A DNA stretch of 64,000 nucleotides. Origin: Jacaranda mimosifolia (lineage: Eukaryota > Streptophyta > Magnoliopsida > Lamiales > Bignoniaceae). Every line of letters starts with the position of its first letter. The first letter of the stretch is position 1. Location of the stretch: assembly GCA_018894105.1 (NCBI GenBank), contig CM032131.1, forward strand, positions 19,201,578-19,265,577. The letters are read 5' to 3'. Below the pieces are notes generated by a model, which saw nothing but the letters and a program-made list of their open reading frames with translations, did not search any database and had not been told where the DNA came from. This document shows, in pieces, positions 39,301-51,434 of this stretch. The position numbers were made by a program, and so were the translations under genes.

Positions 39301-39517
39301 CTCGAAGACCCCCATTTGCTCAACTATGCTTGAGCTACATCGATACTACACATACTTTTACTAAGGATAGCTGACTTCAGGCTGCTCACTCGAGAATACT
39401 TGCGTTTGAATCAACTGTCTTTATGTCAATCATTAATGACACACATAGGCATCTAACCTCACACTTGTAATTGTGCACTTGCAGGCCAGGAAATTGATTT
39501 TATTATAGATGGCCACC
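36333..39517. other. Intergenic, no recognised gene
   Basis: AT-rich to about 37560, then more balanced text to about 39500 that reads like decayed retrotransposon sequence. I could not place any gag, pol or LTR landmark. Frames longer than 80 codons (36775-37158 and 37310-37576, minus) show no motif. Confidence 0.4.
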
Positions 39518-39525
39518 TATAGGAT

Positions 39526-40042
39526 TATGGTTGTTAACGAATTGAATCGAACCAAATATCTGAGGATTTGAATTCGATTTGATTTATTTTACTTGTATTC
39601 GTATCCATATTCGAATTCGACTCAAATCCTAAATTTAGCTCGAATTTGATTCAAGTAACTATTTGATATATTCAGATTCGATTTGAATGTTCGATTAACT
39701 CAATTTTTTTACTTGAATTTGGAATTATTTATTGATTTTTCACCTTTTATTATGGCCACAAAATGAAAATACTTGATTTATCCAAAAAGCAAATATCAAA
39801 TACTTGTAATAGTTGACATAATATTCAATGGCTTCATTACTATATAGTATAAATTATCAAAAATTTTAGTTTTGACAAATAAAAATATTAATATAGAATA
39901 AAATACATTCGAATATTTTATTGAATATCGAACTTGAATATTATTGGATTTGATGCAGATTCGATAATATATCGAATATTATACTAGACTCGAATTCGAA
40001 TCTTGAATTGTTTGATAAAGGTTTGATTCATTAACAATCCTA
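39526..40042. mobile_element. hAT-type MITE, 517 bp, with perfect 8-bp target duplication
   Basis: Flanked by TATAGGAT on both sides (39518-39525 and 40043-40050). Inverted ends are TATGGTTGTTAACGAATTG (left) and TAGGATTGTTAATGAATC (right, reverse complement). The interior is dense in TTCGAATTCGA-like words and has no coding capacity. Eight-base duplications and short ends beginning TA support hAT. Confidence 0.85.
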
Positions 40043-40050
40043 TATAGGAT

Positions 40051-40751
40051 GAACACTTATGCTCGATTGCCTTCCATCCAATATGAGCCTGGTGAGCCCA
40101 CAGAAGCAAGACTATACCACTTGCCAAACAATTGGGGGATTGCTTTTAGTGCACTGCAATCTCAAATTATATTCATCTATATTTAATGCCGTTGAACGGT
40201 CATCCAACCTACTAGTCGGCAACAAATAAATGACCCAAAGTACCCCTACGACCACAGTAGGAACAATTTATCTTTAAAGGGGTGATTAAATGTTTTTAAC
40301 CCACACTCCAGCGGATCTCCATTTACTATAAATATTTTGCACATATGCTACATATATAGTTTTAATACTTCAAATCACGCTCAGTTCTCTTAATTACTTA
40401 CCTCTCATCGATCGCTTAACTTAACTTAAGCATCAAGTGGTTTTAGTTGAGGGCCACCTCAACAAACCTAAAGTGCTTTCTGCTTTACTGGCTCGATCAG
40501 GCTTACTCTTGCAGCTTGATTCAAGCTTAATCTAAGCATAATCTCCCATCAACCCACACTCCCAAACATTGTATCACCAATATATGAATCCAAAATATAA
40601 CATCCTCCATTATTGCTTCATGCATCATCGACTAGGATGTTGGATAAGCATAAGTGAATCCAAAATGCAGCCTACTTCAAACCTTAAGAAAAATAATTGA
40701 AAATAGGACAAATCCTTTATTCATCCTCCTAAACTCCTCACAAGATGCTTA
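40051..40751. other. Intergenic, no recognised gene
   Basis: Balanced-composition sequence between the hAT MITE and the solo LTR. It has some LTR-like wording near 40380-40440 (CTCATCGATCGCTTAAC) but no confirmed ends. Confidence 0.35.
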
Positions 40752-40756
40752 CCGGG

Positions 40757-42375
40757 CGTCATGGGTCGCTTATTGGAGAAGAATGGTGACTGTGATTTGA
40801 AGGGGCGTTAGGAGCGATAAGGCGTTGTTGGCTCACCCGGTAGGGCGGAAACGGCCCATGAGCAGAGACTCTTACGAGGTGAGGATTGAAAAATTGTTTC
40901 GATGGAATACTCTCTGAGGTTTGAGGATGCTTCCCACCAAGTTTGAAGTCATTCTGTGTCCGTTTGGGCACTGAACATTAAGGGCGACCGGGAGCGGTCT
41001 TGTTGCGCGCGGGTAGCGCAAAGGTGCGTTGATCAGAGTGGCTTGGAAAAGGAATTTTGTGAAAATGTTTCTGTGGGATGTTCCTCGAGGTGTTGGAAAC
41101 GTTCCCACAAAATTTCACCAGTAGACGGTTCCGTTTGGATAGGAAACGACAAAGATATTCAGAATGCGACAGTGCAGTGGCATTATTATGATTCCAGCTT
41201 ATTGCGAGGGCAATTACTGTTTCATGGAGAATCAGACGGGGCTGGAACTTGGTAGAGTTAACGTAGAAGCCAAGATCTATCCAATGGTTCATGCAGCAAG
41301 TGATTTGGATGTCGGGAGGCGAAGTTAAGAAAATGCATACATCATCGACATTTCAATGTTTACTGTAGGGAAAACAGAAATATTTTTTAAGCCTATTATA
41401 AGGGGGACATGCATGTTTGAAGGGCTATTGGGACGGTGGTCATGCCACGGTGGGCACCGACCGGTCTTCCCTGTGCTGTCAAGGCACTAAGCGGGCAACT
41501 CCTTGAAGGCGATGGGGAGCCTTCAAGGGTCGGCTCTAGACATCTCAAAGGAGTGTTTAGAGTCCCCGGACGGGAACCGAACAGGCGGCATGGGGCTAGG
41601 AGGACCCGCGTTAGGTTCGGGAGGGTGCAGAGAGGTTTGAAGGCGGAAATGCTATTGCCCCGCGGGCTTCCAAAATTATGGGGCAACACCTTTAGGCCAA
41701 TTGAGTGATCGAGACAAACACCCAAATATCTCGTGAACTAACTCGCTAAGCATGCGCTATGGGTTCTAGCCTTGCTGCAGGGGTCTGTTGGCTTAAGACA
41801 TGCAGTCGTGGGGCGACGCCGCATAGTGGGCAAGTTGTGGCATGTTTCTAGCAAGTGGGAAACGACGTCCCATGCTCCGTGTGGGACTAATATAAGATGG
41901 TGGCACATCACATAAGCCTTGGACTTATATGTGGCCTTACTCGGGCGAGGTACAAACGAAGGGCGCTACAGCACGACCTAAGCGCTCCGAGCGAGTGACG
42001 AGAACGAGGATTGCGTTATGGGCACGCAAGTGACCCTCAGTGCCGAGACGGAGCGAGATTGCTCCTTTGCCATCGAGAGATGCACGTAAGGGACCTAAGA
42101 TTGAGACGTGCATGCTGGCTAGTCGGGGACTGTTAAGAAAACACGCTCGATGTAACGGACGCGAGCCTCCGATGATTGTGGGCATTCGGAATAGGCGAGT
42201 ACGCAAGTACCGAGAGGCGTTCTGATGCTTATGCTAGTAAGCTACTGGGCCGAATTGAGTAACGGGTCATGAGAAAGACTCGAGATGGACATTGGCGGAT
42301 CGAATGTTGGGTGGAACCTGAGATGCCACACGGACAAACGGTTGTTCCGTTGCATGAGAGAGTTCGTCCGTGACA
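40757..42375 (+). mobile_element. Solo LTR of a Ty3/gypsy element, 1,619 bp
   Basis: Starts CGTCATGGGTCGC (first T of the canonical TGTCA mutated to C) and ends CCGTGACA, so the termini form a TGTCA/TGACA inverted pair. The perfect 5-bp target duplication CCGGG lies on both sides (40752-40756 and 42376-42380). The start is confirmed by a second copy at 50206 that directly follows a polypurine tract. Markedly more GC-rich than its surroundings. No internal element sequence remains, so it is the product of LTR-LTR recombination. Open frames inside are chance. Confidence 0.88.
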
Positions 42376-42380
42376 CCGGG

Positions 42381-43860
42381 GAACCATTCTCCACTCCATG
42401 TTGGGTTGGGCGTCTTAGTATCTATATATGAATATTATTTTATAAATATATACATAATTATGCATGAAACTATTTTCATCCTATATTTGTCTTTCATTAA
42501 TTTTTTAAAGTAGATTAGTTGTAAGGTGCATATTAATTGAATTTTTTATATGGTTGTAATTAGTATTGGTATCTATTGATTTATATTATTTTTCTATTAA
42601 ATTGGAATGCATGTATAAGAGAAATATAATGTTTTAAATTGCATAAGGATGACAAGAAAGTCATCATTATGTCAATTATAGACATATTTTATATACATAT
42701 CAATTTTAAATATAATGAATGTGAGAATATATATATATAAATAATATCTATTATTTGAAAATATTTTATACACATGGAACTATGTGCAGTAAATTTCGTA
42801 GTGGATTAATTCCAACAAGCTTTTCAAACTAGTACTTTTTTTAATCAACTCTATAAATTCTTCAATAAATACTGATTTTTCAATTAAATTTTGAATGACT
42901 TTCTATTGTTCATGCATTTCGAATATGAACTCACATTCGAAATTTTAGACAAAGGTACTTTTGAGATATTGAGTTATTATGGTATCTCATGCAAATTGGC
43001 CTAACGAATAAATCAACTTCAAAATGAATTTAACTAAAATTATCTAAAATTAAATTTAGCTATTTCTAGAAATATGTTAGCAAATTCTTCTTGGACTAAA
43101 AATATAAACTTTCCCAAGTTTTCTCTCGTCCCCTTCTTGGGAACTACGGTTCGAGAGACCTTGTGCTTATTGGAGCATAGTAACCAATGAAAAACTTCCA
43201 CATAAGTGTTTGTATTAAGAATAAATTTATTCTTCATATTGCGTATTTTATTGAGTTTCGCAAAAGACAAAAACATCCTTAGCTAACAAAAGCGAATATA
43301 TTACTATCTTATATATACATCAATGCGCGTGTAAACAGTTGCCCGCACGTGAATGCTTTTTTTTTTCCCTTCATTTTCCAATTATAAAATCACATTGTTT
43401 TAAGAATTTGTGCTTGATAAAATAGTACATCTTGCTCTAAAAGTTGTTTCTTATTTTGCCTGTTTGCACTTAATTATGGGCCGGTCAGAAGAAAATATAG
43501 GTTTTTTGAATTTTTTTAAAGTAAAGTGAAAAGAAAATATAGGTCTTCATTTTGTTTGCCTTCTTTAGAATAAAACGACTTCGTTTTCTATTATTATGCT
43601 TTATGGAGTTGTACCCTTCGCTGTGATACTTATTCTTTATTTTTGTCTTTTTTAGGATAGTAGAAGAAAATATTAATTTTTTACCTTTTTTAATTGAAAA
43701 AAGTAACCAAGACAAACACATCACGCTGTAAAAGCCTACCTACTCCTAAAAAGCTTACCACCACCCTACCCCCGATACTGCCCTTTCTCTGCACCTCTAA
43801 ATTTATCAGGATACATCTTCAATCTCACTTTCTTCTTCTTTAATTTATCACTTCCTTAAG
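42381..43860. other. Intergenic AT-rich sequence
   Basis: AT-rich, with (TA)n patches near 42730 and a short direct repeat of AGAAAATATAGGT around 43491-43545. No gene or complete transposon was recognised. Confidence 0.45.
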
Positions 43861-43872
43861 CAGCAGAGAGAA

Positions 43873-44135
43873 ATAGAAACTGGTGGGAAAGTAAAAAAGG
43901 GAGTTGGGGAAAGGAATGGTGGCGGTCCAAAGAAGAAATTGATTTCTCGGTCTGTGAAAATCAGCCTCCAGTTCACGGTTGGCAGGATCGGCCGATATAT
44001 AAAGAAGGGATGCTATTCTGAGTGTGTGGGTATGGTGAGCCAGTATACATGGCTGCTGTGCTTGAGTGCCTTGCTGCAGAGGTTTTGGAATTAGCTGAAT
44101 CTAAAGCTAATTATTTGAAGGTTTGGAAGAGATAG
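43873..44135 (+). pseudogene. Histone H2A pseudogene, 5' half
   Basis: The frame from 43873 reads [38 protein letters not shown] and CYSECVG, the N-terminal tail and first helix of a plant H2A. After one frameshift near 44032 it continues [20 protein letters not shown] to about 44100. The start codon is ATA instead of ATG. LQFPVGRI has become LQFTVGRI, and the usual acidic-patch and docking half is absent. A stop lies at 44133-44135. Upstream (43740-43870) reads like a former leader. It is a dead copy; whether it is processed or genomic cannot be told. Confidence 0.82.
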
Positions 44136-44423
44136 AATGAAAAGGCGATGATGTTATCTTCTCTGGTGATGGCATCAATGAACATGTCACCAAGGAAGTT
44201 ATCCAAGATTAGTAGGGTAATAAGTTTTAGGATCATGGTGAAGCATTTTGGGAAAAGTATATGAGTGCTATCTTTAGTCGGTGTTGCTCCACTAGCGACC
44301 CAAATGGCAAAACTTGGTCCACCAACAAAAGGACACTAGTGTTTCTCAATCCTCAATCCGTGGTGTTTACTGAAGAGCATTTTTTATTATATGTTAGCCC
44401 TTTCCTAACTGAAATTAGGGCTT
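44136..44423 (+). pseudogene. Unidentified gene fragment next to the H2A pseudogene
   Basis: One frame reads GDDVIFSGDGINEHVTKEV, then two in-frame stops, then HGEAFWEKYMSAIFSRCCST, SDPNGKTWSTNKRTLVFLNP and QSVVFTEEHFLLYVSPFLTE. The amino-acid texture looks like genuine former coding sequence. I do not recognise the family. It could be part of a captured gene or an unrelated neighbour of the H2A copy. Confidence 0.35.
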
Positions 44424-44774
44424 AATTAGGGTCTATGCTTATAATTTTAGATTATGAATGGAATTTATGAAATTAGGTTGTGATTACAAGTTTTCTTTGA
44501 TCACATCAAACCTCTAACACCTCTTTTTTCTTCAACCTCAAACTAATCACTTATGGCAATTTTTCCAATTATGAAGAAGAAGACTAGAAGAAGGCGCTGC
44601 CATTGGTGGCATAAACGAGGAAGCCATTTAATACAGTTTTAGATTAATTGAATCCATTGGAATTCTTGGAAGCAAAGGAGAGAGATTCACTGATTCGTAA
44701 TTCATCCCAACCTTAGCAAAAGAACTCAATGGTTGAACTATAACTATTTTTCTCTCATTTTTCATTTAAAGTTT

Positions 44775-44954
44775 GCAAGACGGAGAACCTTGAAGCAGAA
44801 GAAATGGATTGAAGAACTAAGATCTGAGTTGCATGCATCAAATGTAGAGTTGGAAGGAGCAAGGCGTGATAAAGAGACAATGAAGCAAGAGCTCAAAGCC
44901 TATGAAGTTGAATTATCCATGAATGAGGCTCCGATTCAAGTGATAGAGGTTTAG
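44775..44954 (+). CDS. Coiled-coil fragment, family unknown
   Basis: Sixty codons reading RRTLKQKKWIEELRSELH, then ASNVELEGARRDKETMKQEL and KAYEVELSMNEAPIQVIE, a clear charged coiled coil. The open frame ends at a TAG directly after GAG-GTTTAG, which may instead be a weak donor. I cannot identify the protein. Exon-like pieces follow downstream on the same strand. Confidence 0.4.
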   Translation, partial: ARRRTLKQKKWIEELRSELHASNVELEGARRDKETMKQELKAYEVELSMNEAPIQVIEV

Positions 44955-45536
44955 TTTTCTCCAATTTTCGTTGTTTTGGCTAGAATTACATTTTATAGTA
45001 GGAATTGCTATATTATATTTTTGTTCAGATGTGTCTATTTGGTTAGTTATATATAACATCTCTCTCAGTGTAACTATTAGGTAGGAAAAAGAAGTTCATG
45101 TTCAAATAGCATTTGACTCTTTCAAAGAAACTAGAACTTTATCTAATTCAAATATGTGTTGTCTTTATTTACATTTATTGATGTCCTGGAGTCTGTTTTC
45201 TATGTGTTAACTTGTGCACAAATTGTATCTTGCTTCTTATCTTTAAATCTATTTGTGATGGTTTATATTTTTTAATATCGTTTACATTATTAATATATAT
45301 TACGAAATTATGCCCCTGACATGTGTTGTGTTGTTTGTTTTTGTATATATTTTGATGCTTGGTATGATCAGAAAGTAAAAGATGTTCTACAACATAGCCC
45401 ATAGTTGCATCTTCCTATAATTAAAACCATTCTCTGCTAATAGATGAAGTATTTTATTGGTTACATTAATATATTAGTTATGAAATTATTATGAATGAAG
45501 TATTATGCCATTGTAGTTCTAAATATTGTTTCTTGG

Positions 45537-47490
45537 AGAGAAAGGAGACTGGTTCGAAATAGCTTGCGTAGTTTATGCCGGAGATTCTTCCACCATAGTT
45601 GCTCAACTAAGATCTGTTGATCTCGTATGTAGCATATATTGACTTGTCAGATTATATTATTAATTGATTTTTGTTTTGATTGAATATTTGAATGTTTAGA
45701 TGCACAAGAAACTCTCACCACAAAGTATATTGATTGGCACAAACAAGTTTATGATGACAATGTACCCAAACAACTATTATGCCTCCGTTGTTGCTCTTAT
45801 CATCATACTTGATGAGATCAATCCATACGTCAAAGAAGGTTCAGTTATTTTTTATTTTAAATTTTGAACTTATGATCTGTGGCCTTAAGAGCTTTACTCA
45901 TTGATAAATTTCTACTTTTGAGTCTTTGGATTGACTTAGTTTTGCTCTGTTATTTTCATTTTTTTTTTGTAGAAATATACTCCTAACATATCTTTTCTCT
46001 TCATTGCAGATAATAATTATGGGTACGTGTTAATACTATTCTTTTCCTTCTAAGGCACCAAGACTTTCTGCATTTGTCTTCCTTAATGAATTTGAAAATC
46101 AGCCTTAAATGATAATACCTTACATCGTATATAAAATTTGAACTTGTGAAAGTAGTTGGATATGGTTGGAAGCAAGATAGTTGGAGGGAAATCTCCAGAT
46201 TCCTCATGCTAATGCTCTACATGCATTTTCATTATATTAACTTATTTATCTTTTGTTGTACTTTGAGTATTCAGAAGACATGATCAAAATGATAATAATA
46301 ACTAAAAAGGCATACATACAACTTTTATGTGATGCTTTATTCCACAAATGAGATTGCACAAGTGAGTCTTTGACATGAAATATATGCACACAGTTTTTGT
46401 ATTATATAAAGAAATATTCTCAGATTATGTCTGCTAAGTTTTCTTTATTAAACCAGACAGAGGTTGTAGCATAGTCTCCAAGGAAAAAACAGAATCTTTT
46501 AGTAATAACTATCCTAAATAGCTATAAATTGATATAGCAATTGATTAATGTAACTTACAAGAACAATCAACACATAAATATATGTTGTTCATTTATGCTC
46601 ACTAGAAGCATTCTTGCTATCAGATTTTGTATTATACTTGGTGGTACTCTTTTGTCCTTGAGTATATCAAGTTTGAGATCATGGAAAAAAGGGGAGTCAT
46701 TGCCATTAGTTTTGGAAGGATAGACAAGCTTGTATTTTACCTAGAGTTTGGCCCAAAATTCACCTGCTGCTTGTCAACTTTATTCCCTTATTTAGGAATG
46801 TCATTAATTTCTAACATTCTATCATGGTTTTCTTTTGTAGTCAGAGAAATTAAATAAAATATTTGACATCTATGGGATTGCTAATGAAGAAATTTGGTGT
46901 AACATCTCAAATATTCCTTGGTACAATAGTTTCAAGTCAGCAAGGCTTGTGAAATGGTGTCTTAGAGAACATTTCAGACTGAGGAATCAATAATGGTGCT
47001 TATTCTTTTTCTTTTTTAGTTCATGTCAATTATAATTGAATCTAACTTGTGAACTATTTTTTTTTTAATTTTAACCACCATGCCTTGGATTTACTGGATC
47101 GAATGTTGACTCTTGGTCCATCTCAAGTTTACCCTCTCCATTCCTTTTTCTTGAAGTTTGTCCGTACGCCTTTAGCCCTTTCTAATCTTGATACATGTAT
47201 TACCAGTTTCACATATTTATGCTAAAGTATGTAGATATATGCATATAGGGTGTGCTACTAATGTAATATAATACGTTTTCATAAACTGATGTTGAGGAAG
47301 CATATTGCACATTTATCTTTTTGGTAGTTTTTTTTTCCTTAATTCTTTATTAGTGAAGAGAATATCAAGAATGGATGCTCTTGATGCTAAGTATTACTAT
47401 AAGCACACAGGTCAACCAAAGGAGGCAATGATGGACTTTAGAAGTCAATTTATGGTCAAGAAACTTGAGATTTACCAAACTGAATTCTAT
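45537..47490 (+). other. Series of exon-like segments, function unknown
   Basis: Four stretches look coding and have plausible splice borders. About 45537-45628 reads KGDWFEIACVVYAGDSSTIV. 45701-45838 is open in two frames. 46842-46993 reads SEKLNKIFDIYGIANEEIW and FKSARLVKWCLREHFRLRNQ, then a stop. About 47360-47490 reads MDALDAKYYYKHTGQPKEAM and KKLEIYQTEFYG. They lie on the same strand as the coiled-coil piece and may be exons of one gene or of a captured, decaying copy. No family was recognised and no complete model could be built. Confidence 0.3.
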
Positions 47491-47569
47491 GGTAATGACA
47501 TGTTAGGGAATTTCTGTAGTAATGTACTTTCTTATATGTAGCAACTAATAATTATTATTATGATCTATT

Positions 47570-48926
47570 ATCTTCCAAAGGAAAAAAAATGCCTGTGCAT
47601 ATGTTGTATAACTTGTGCATAATGTATTTGCACCAAGAAGGTCCTATACTTGTTATTTTCCTGCGTCCTTAGCTGTTGAGATTTTCTAGAAACTTAATCT
47701 TAATTTGAACACCCAGAAATTTAGCTTTTCAGCATTTTATATTTATTTTTCTGATGGTTTTTTGTCCTGTGGTCGCACAAAATTTTGCTGCTATACTGGT
47801 TATTTGAGACTAGAATCTAGAGTTGATTGAATGCTTGGAGTTAGAATGCTAAATAATGTTGGTTTGGAGTATGCTGATTAATTTGTTGCGCATGTGAGAA
47901 TGACAGGCGAGGATTCTGTGTGCTCAGAATCTGTAAAGATGGGTTTGGGATTTTGTGGCTGGAAATTTTTTGCTGTTGTTGTTGTTTTAGTTTCAATTGT
48001 ATAGGAATTTGGTTTGGGAGTTGGCTTTCTAAGCTTGCAGCAATTTTTGAGGTTTTGCTCGATGAAAGGATGTTGACGCTTTGTTGTAGAGATGCATTAT
48101 TAGTAAATGTGGCACTGATTTAAACTTGTTGCTAAGTTGATGATTAGAACCTTTGGAAAATGCTAAAATGCCGGAAATGGAATGATGTGAATACATGGAT
48201 TATTCATGGGTTTTGCATGCTTACTGAATGTTTACTTATTGGACACAAAAATTGTTGGTATTTTGATTTGTGTTGAGAGGAAGTTGACATACAGGAAGAT
48301 GGCTCATTTTTGTTGATGTACTATTATATACATTGATATTTGCTGGAATCGAGTTGAGCAAGAAATCCTTTGCTAAGTTGACCAACTGAACTACTAAGTT
48401 GAACTTGCTTGTTGGTCTTGGTGTTGCTTCATGGAGACTGTTTCTAATGCTAGAAATTTGTTGAATTGCTCGAAGGAATTTTAGGATTTGGTTGTTGAAG
48501 AGATTGAGACCTTGGGTACACGAGCGGATCATGGATGTGCATGGAAATTGGATATTGATGGATTAAATGTCAATTTAGGATTTGCATGGGTGCTTGCTAG
48601 CTGAATATTTAAGTTATTTCTTGGGGCTTTTTCTGAAGAGTGTTTTCACTTTTTTTTCCTAAGTAATCTTTCTTGTACTCTCTTTTATCAACATTTCTTT
48701 TTTATCTTCTTCTATATAACTAAGTTACATTGGAAAATCATCAAATTAAATAAAACTTACATTCACTCTATATATTTTTTTAATTATTTAAAAATAATCC
48801 TTTTAAAATATAAAATTTCATATAAACAACACATTTAAAAATAAAGTTTGATTAAGTATAGAATTAAGTTATTGTTCTTTAAAAAAGAATAAATTATCAA
48901 AAAATACATATAATATAGACACTATA
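47570..48926. other. Intergenic, no recognised gene
   Basis: AT-rich sequence up to the target duplication of MULE-2. No motif, splice-bounded exon or transposon end was recognised. Confidence 0.45.
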
Positions 48927-48937
48927 TTATAACAACG

Positions 48938-49090
48938 GTTAATTAGAAAAAAATTCCTAATCCTACTTTCATTTTAGTGATCAGTCCCCATTTGAATTTT
49001 TACACACTAAACTCCCTACTTTTTCACAAAACTTAGAAATCACTCCCCATATCTTTTAGAAAGACACATATATCCTTGTTGTTAGAGAAA
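48938..49090 (+). repeat. MULE-2 left terminal inverted repeat
   Basis: Begins GTTAATTAGAAAAAAATTCC after the target duplication and pairs with about 55195-55350. The strongest block is ACTTTCA..TGATCAGTCCCC, followed by CTCCCTACT and ATCACTCCCC. Confidence 0.8.
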
Positions 49091-49590
49091 ACAACAAAAA
49101 TACCTGAGAAATGCATTTTTCTTTTCAAGAAGAATGCTTTCATTTTTTTTTTCCTGAAATCGACGACTTCTCCAAGCGGCCAAACAAAAGGGCGCGAAAT
49201 TGTTCCTCTGCCATTGACGCGAGGAAAAAAAAAAAAAACACCAAAATTTCTGTCATTTTTTCTGTGACAATGGAAGGAGAAACAATGGCAACAAGAAGCG
49301 AAATACAAAAAGAAGTGATAAAAAGAAACAAATGTATGTTTTCTGCATTTACAGTTTTAAATGTCTGTAATTTTTCAGTGTTATACTTATTTCTTGTCTA
49401 TTTTCTCATGTTTAGGGTTTTTATTTCCTATTTAGTTGTTAAACACTTGAACCCAATTGATATATATAATTTTATTTGTGAGATGGGAATTTTTTGATTT
49501 GTACTTAAAAGGCATGAAAAGTTGTACTTCACTTTTTTGAGGTTTATACTTCTTTTTACCTGAAATTATATGGTGAAATTATCTGAAAGT
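49091..49590 (+). other. MULE-2 left interior, possible first exon of a lost gene
   Basis: The plus strand has a leader-like stretch and a small open frame starting MEGETMATRSEIQKEV (from 49270) that runs into low-complexity sequence. Nothing recognisable follows before the first array. By position it parallels the ULP1-bearing side of MULE-1. Confidence 0.3.
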
Positions 49591-49599
49591 GGTAGTATA

Positions 49600-51330
49600 T
49601 TATTTGTGGTACAAAACATCCAAGCTTGCAATACACATTAAGCAAAAGTGTAGTATATAATCTGTATAACTGTAGTATATTTTAGAAGCAAATGTAGTAT
49701 AAATATTCAAACTTGCAGTACACATTAAGCAAAAGTGTAGTATATAATCTGTGTAACTGCAGTACATTTTAAAAGCGTTCAAACTTGCAGTACACATTAA
49801 GCAAAAGTATAGTATATAATCTGTGTAACTGCAGTACATTTTAAAAGCATTTGTAGTACAAAATATTCAAAGCTGCAGATTAAATGAAATTATAGTATAT
49901 AATTTGTGTGCATGTAGTACATTTTAGAAGCATCTATAGTACAAAAGTATTCAAGCATGCAGTATACATTAACTGAAAATGTAGTATATAATTTGTGCAT
50001 CTGTAGTACATTTTAGAAGCAACTGTAGTACAAAATATTTAAGCCTATAGTATACATTAAATGAAAGTATAGTATATAATCTGTGTAAAGAGGAGCTAAA
50101 TTCATCCGGTGCAAAAAGAGATCAGAGTTGAGTTGGGGCATCGCATACACTTCGAGTCCTTATGTATATGTTGACGAGGACGTCAACGGATCGAGTGGGG
50201 GAGAATGTCATGGGTTGCTCATTGGAGAAGAATGGCGACCTTGACTTCAAGGGGTATTAGGAGCGACAAGGCGTTGTCGGCTCACTCGGTAAGGCGAAAA
50301 AAAGCTTATGAGCATAGACTCTTACGAGGTTCGGTTTGAAAAACTGTTTCAATGGCATATTCCTTAAGTTATGAGGATGCTTCCCACCAAGTTTGAAGTC
50401 ATTCCGTGTCCGTTTGGGCACCGAACATTGAGGGCGACCTGGAGCGGTCTTACTGCACGCAGGTAGTGCAAAGATGCATTGAGCAGAGTGGCTTGGAAAG
50501 GAATTTTGTGAAACTGTTTCAATGGGGTGTTCCTTGAGGTGTTGGCAACGTTCCCACCAAGTTTCACTAGTAGATGATTCCGTTTGGATAGGAAACGGCG
50601 AAGATCTTTAGAATGCGGCAGTGCAGTGGCAATGCTGTAATTCCAGCTTATTGCGAGAGCAATTACTGTTCCATGGAGAATCGGACGGGGCTGGAACTTT
50701 GTGGAGTTAATGTATAATCCGAGAGCTATCCAACGGTTCAAGCGGCAAGTGATTTGGATGCCGGGATAGGAAGTTACGAAAATATAGTACAAAACATTCA
50801 AGTCTATAGATTAAATGAAATTATAGTATATAATCTGTGTATATGTAGTATATTTTATAAACATCTGTAGTACAAAAACATTCAAGTGTGCAGTATACAT
50901 TACTGAAAATATAGTATATAATATGTGTATTTGTAGTACAGTTTAGAAGCAACTGTAGTACAAAATATTTAAGCCTGCAGTATACATTAAATGAAAGTGT
51001 AGTATATAATCTGTGTAACTGCAGTACATTTTAGAAGCAAATATAGTATAAACATTTATGCTTGCAGTACACATCAGGCAAAAGTGTAGCATATTATCTA
51101 TGTAACTGCAATACATTTTAGAAGCATATGTAGTACAAAACATTCATGCCTATAGATTAAATTAAATTATAATTTAATATTTGTATATATGCAGTACATT
51201 TTAAAAGCATTTGTAGTACAAAAATATTCAGGCATGTAGTATACATTAACTAAAAATGTAGTATATAACCTGTGTATCTATAGTATATTTTAGAAGCAAT
51301 TGTAGTACAAAATATTTAAACCTGTAGGGT
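49600..51330. repeat. 88-bp minisatellite array in MULE-2, interrupted
   Basis: The anchor TAGTATATAA or a near variant recurs at 49641, 49738, 49810, 49893, 49982, 50070, 50823, 50912, 51000, 51087 and 51259. Typical spacing is 87-89 bp, with one longer, one shorter and one double interval. Each unit carries TAGTATATAA, GCAGTACA and GTAGTACAAAA words. The array is split at 50089-50782 by a piece of Ty3/gypsy DNA. Confidence 0.9.
50089..50782 (+). mobile_element. Captured Ty3/gypsy fragment: polypurine tract and part of a 3' LTR
   Basis: About 115 bp of the 3' end of the internal region (CGGATCGAGTGGGGGAGAA, with the polypurine tract at 50195-50205) is followed by the first ~577 bp of an LTR from 50206 (TGTCATGGG). 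That LTR matches the solo LTR at 40757 over the same stretch and stops about one third of the way in. There are no target duplications. The host array has lost about 25 bp of its unit at the junction. Confidence 0.85.
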
Positions 51331-51434
51331 TTGAATCATACTTTGTATGTACATACATATGTAAATTGAAGCATACTTTGTTTATAATATTTTTTTGTAT
51401 GTAAGTATAATTTTCCATCAAGTATTTATAATAT

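Noticed and set aside
40759..42225. Several open frames of 60-109 codons on both strands in a GC-rich block
   Set aside because: They lie wholly inside a solo LTR with exact target duplications. High GC lowers stop frequency, and no protein motif is present.
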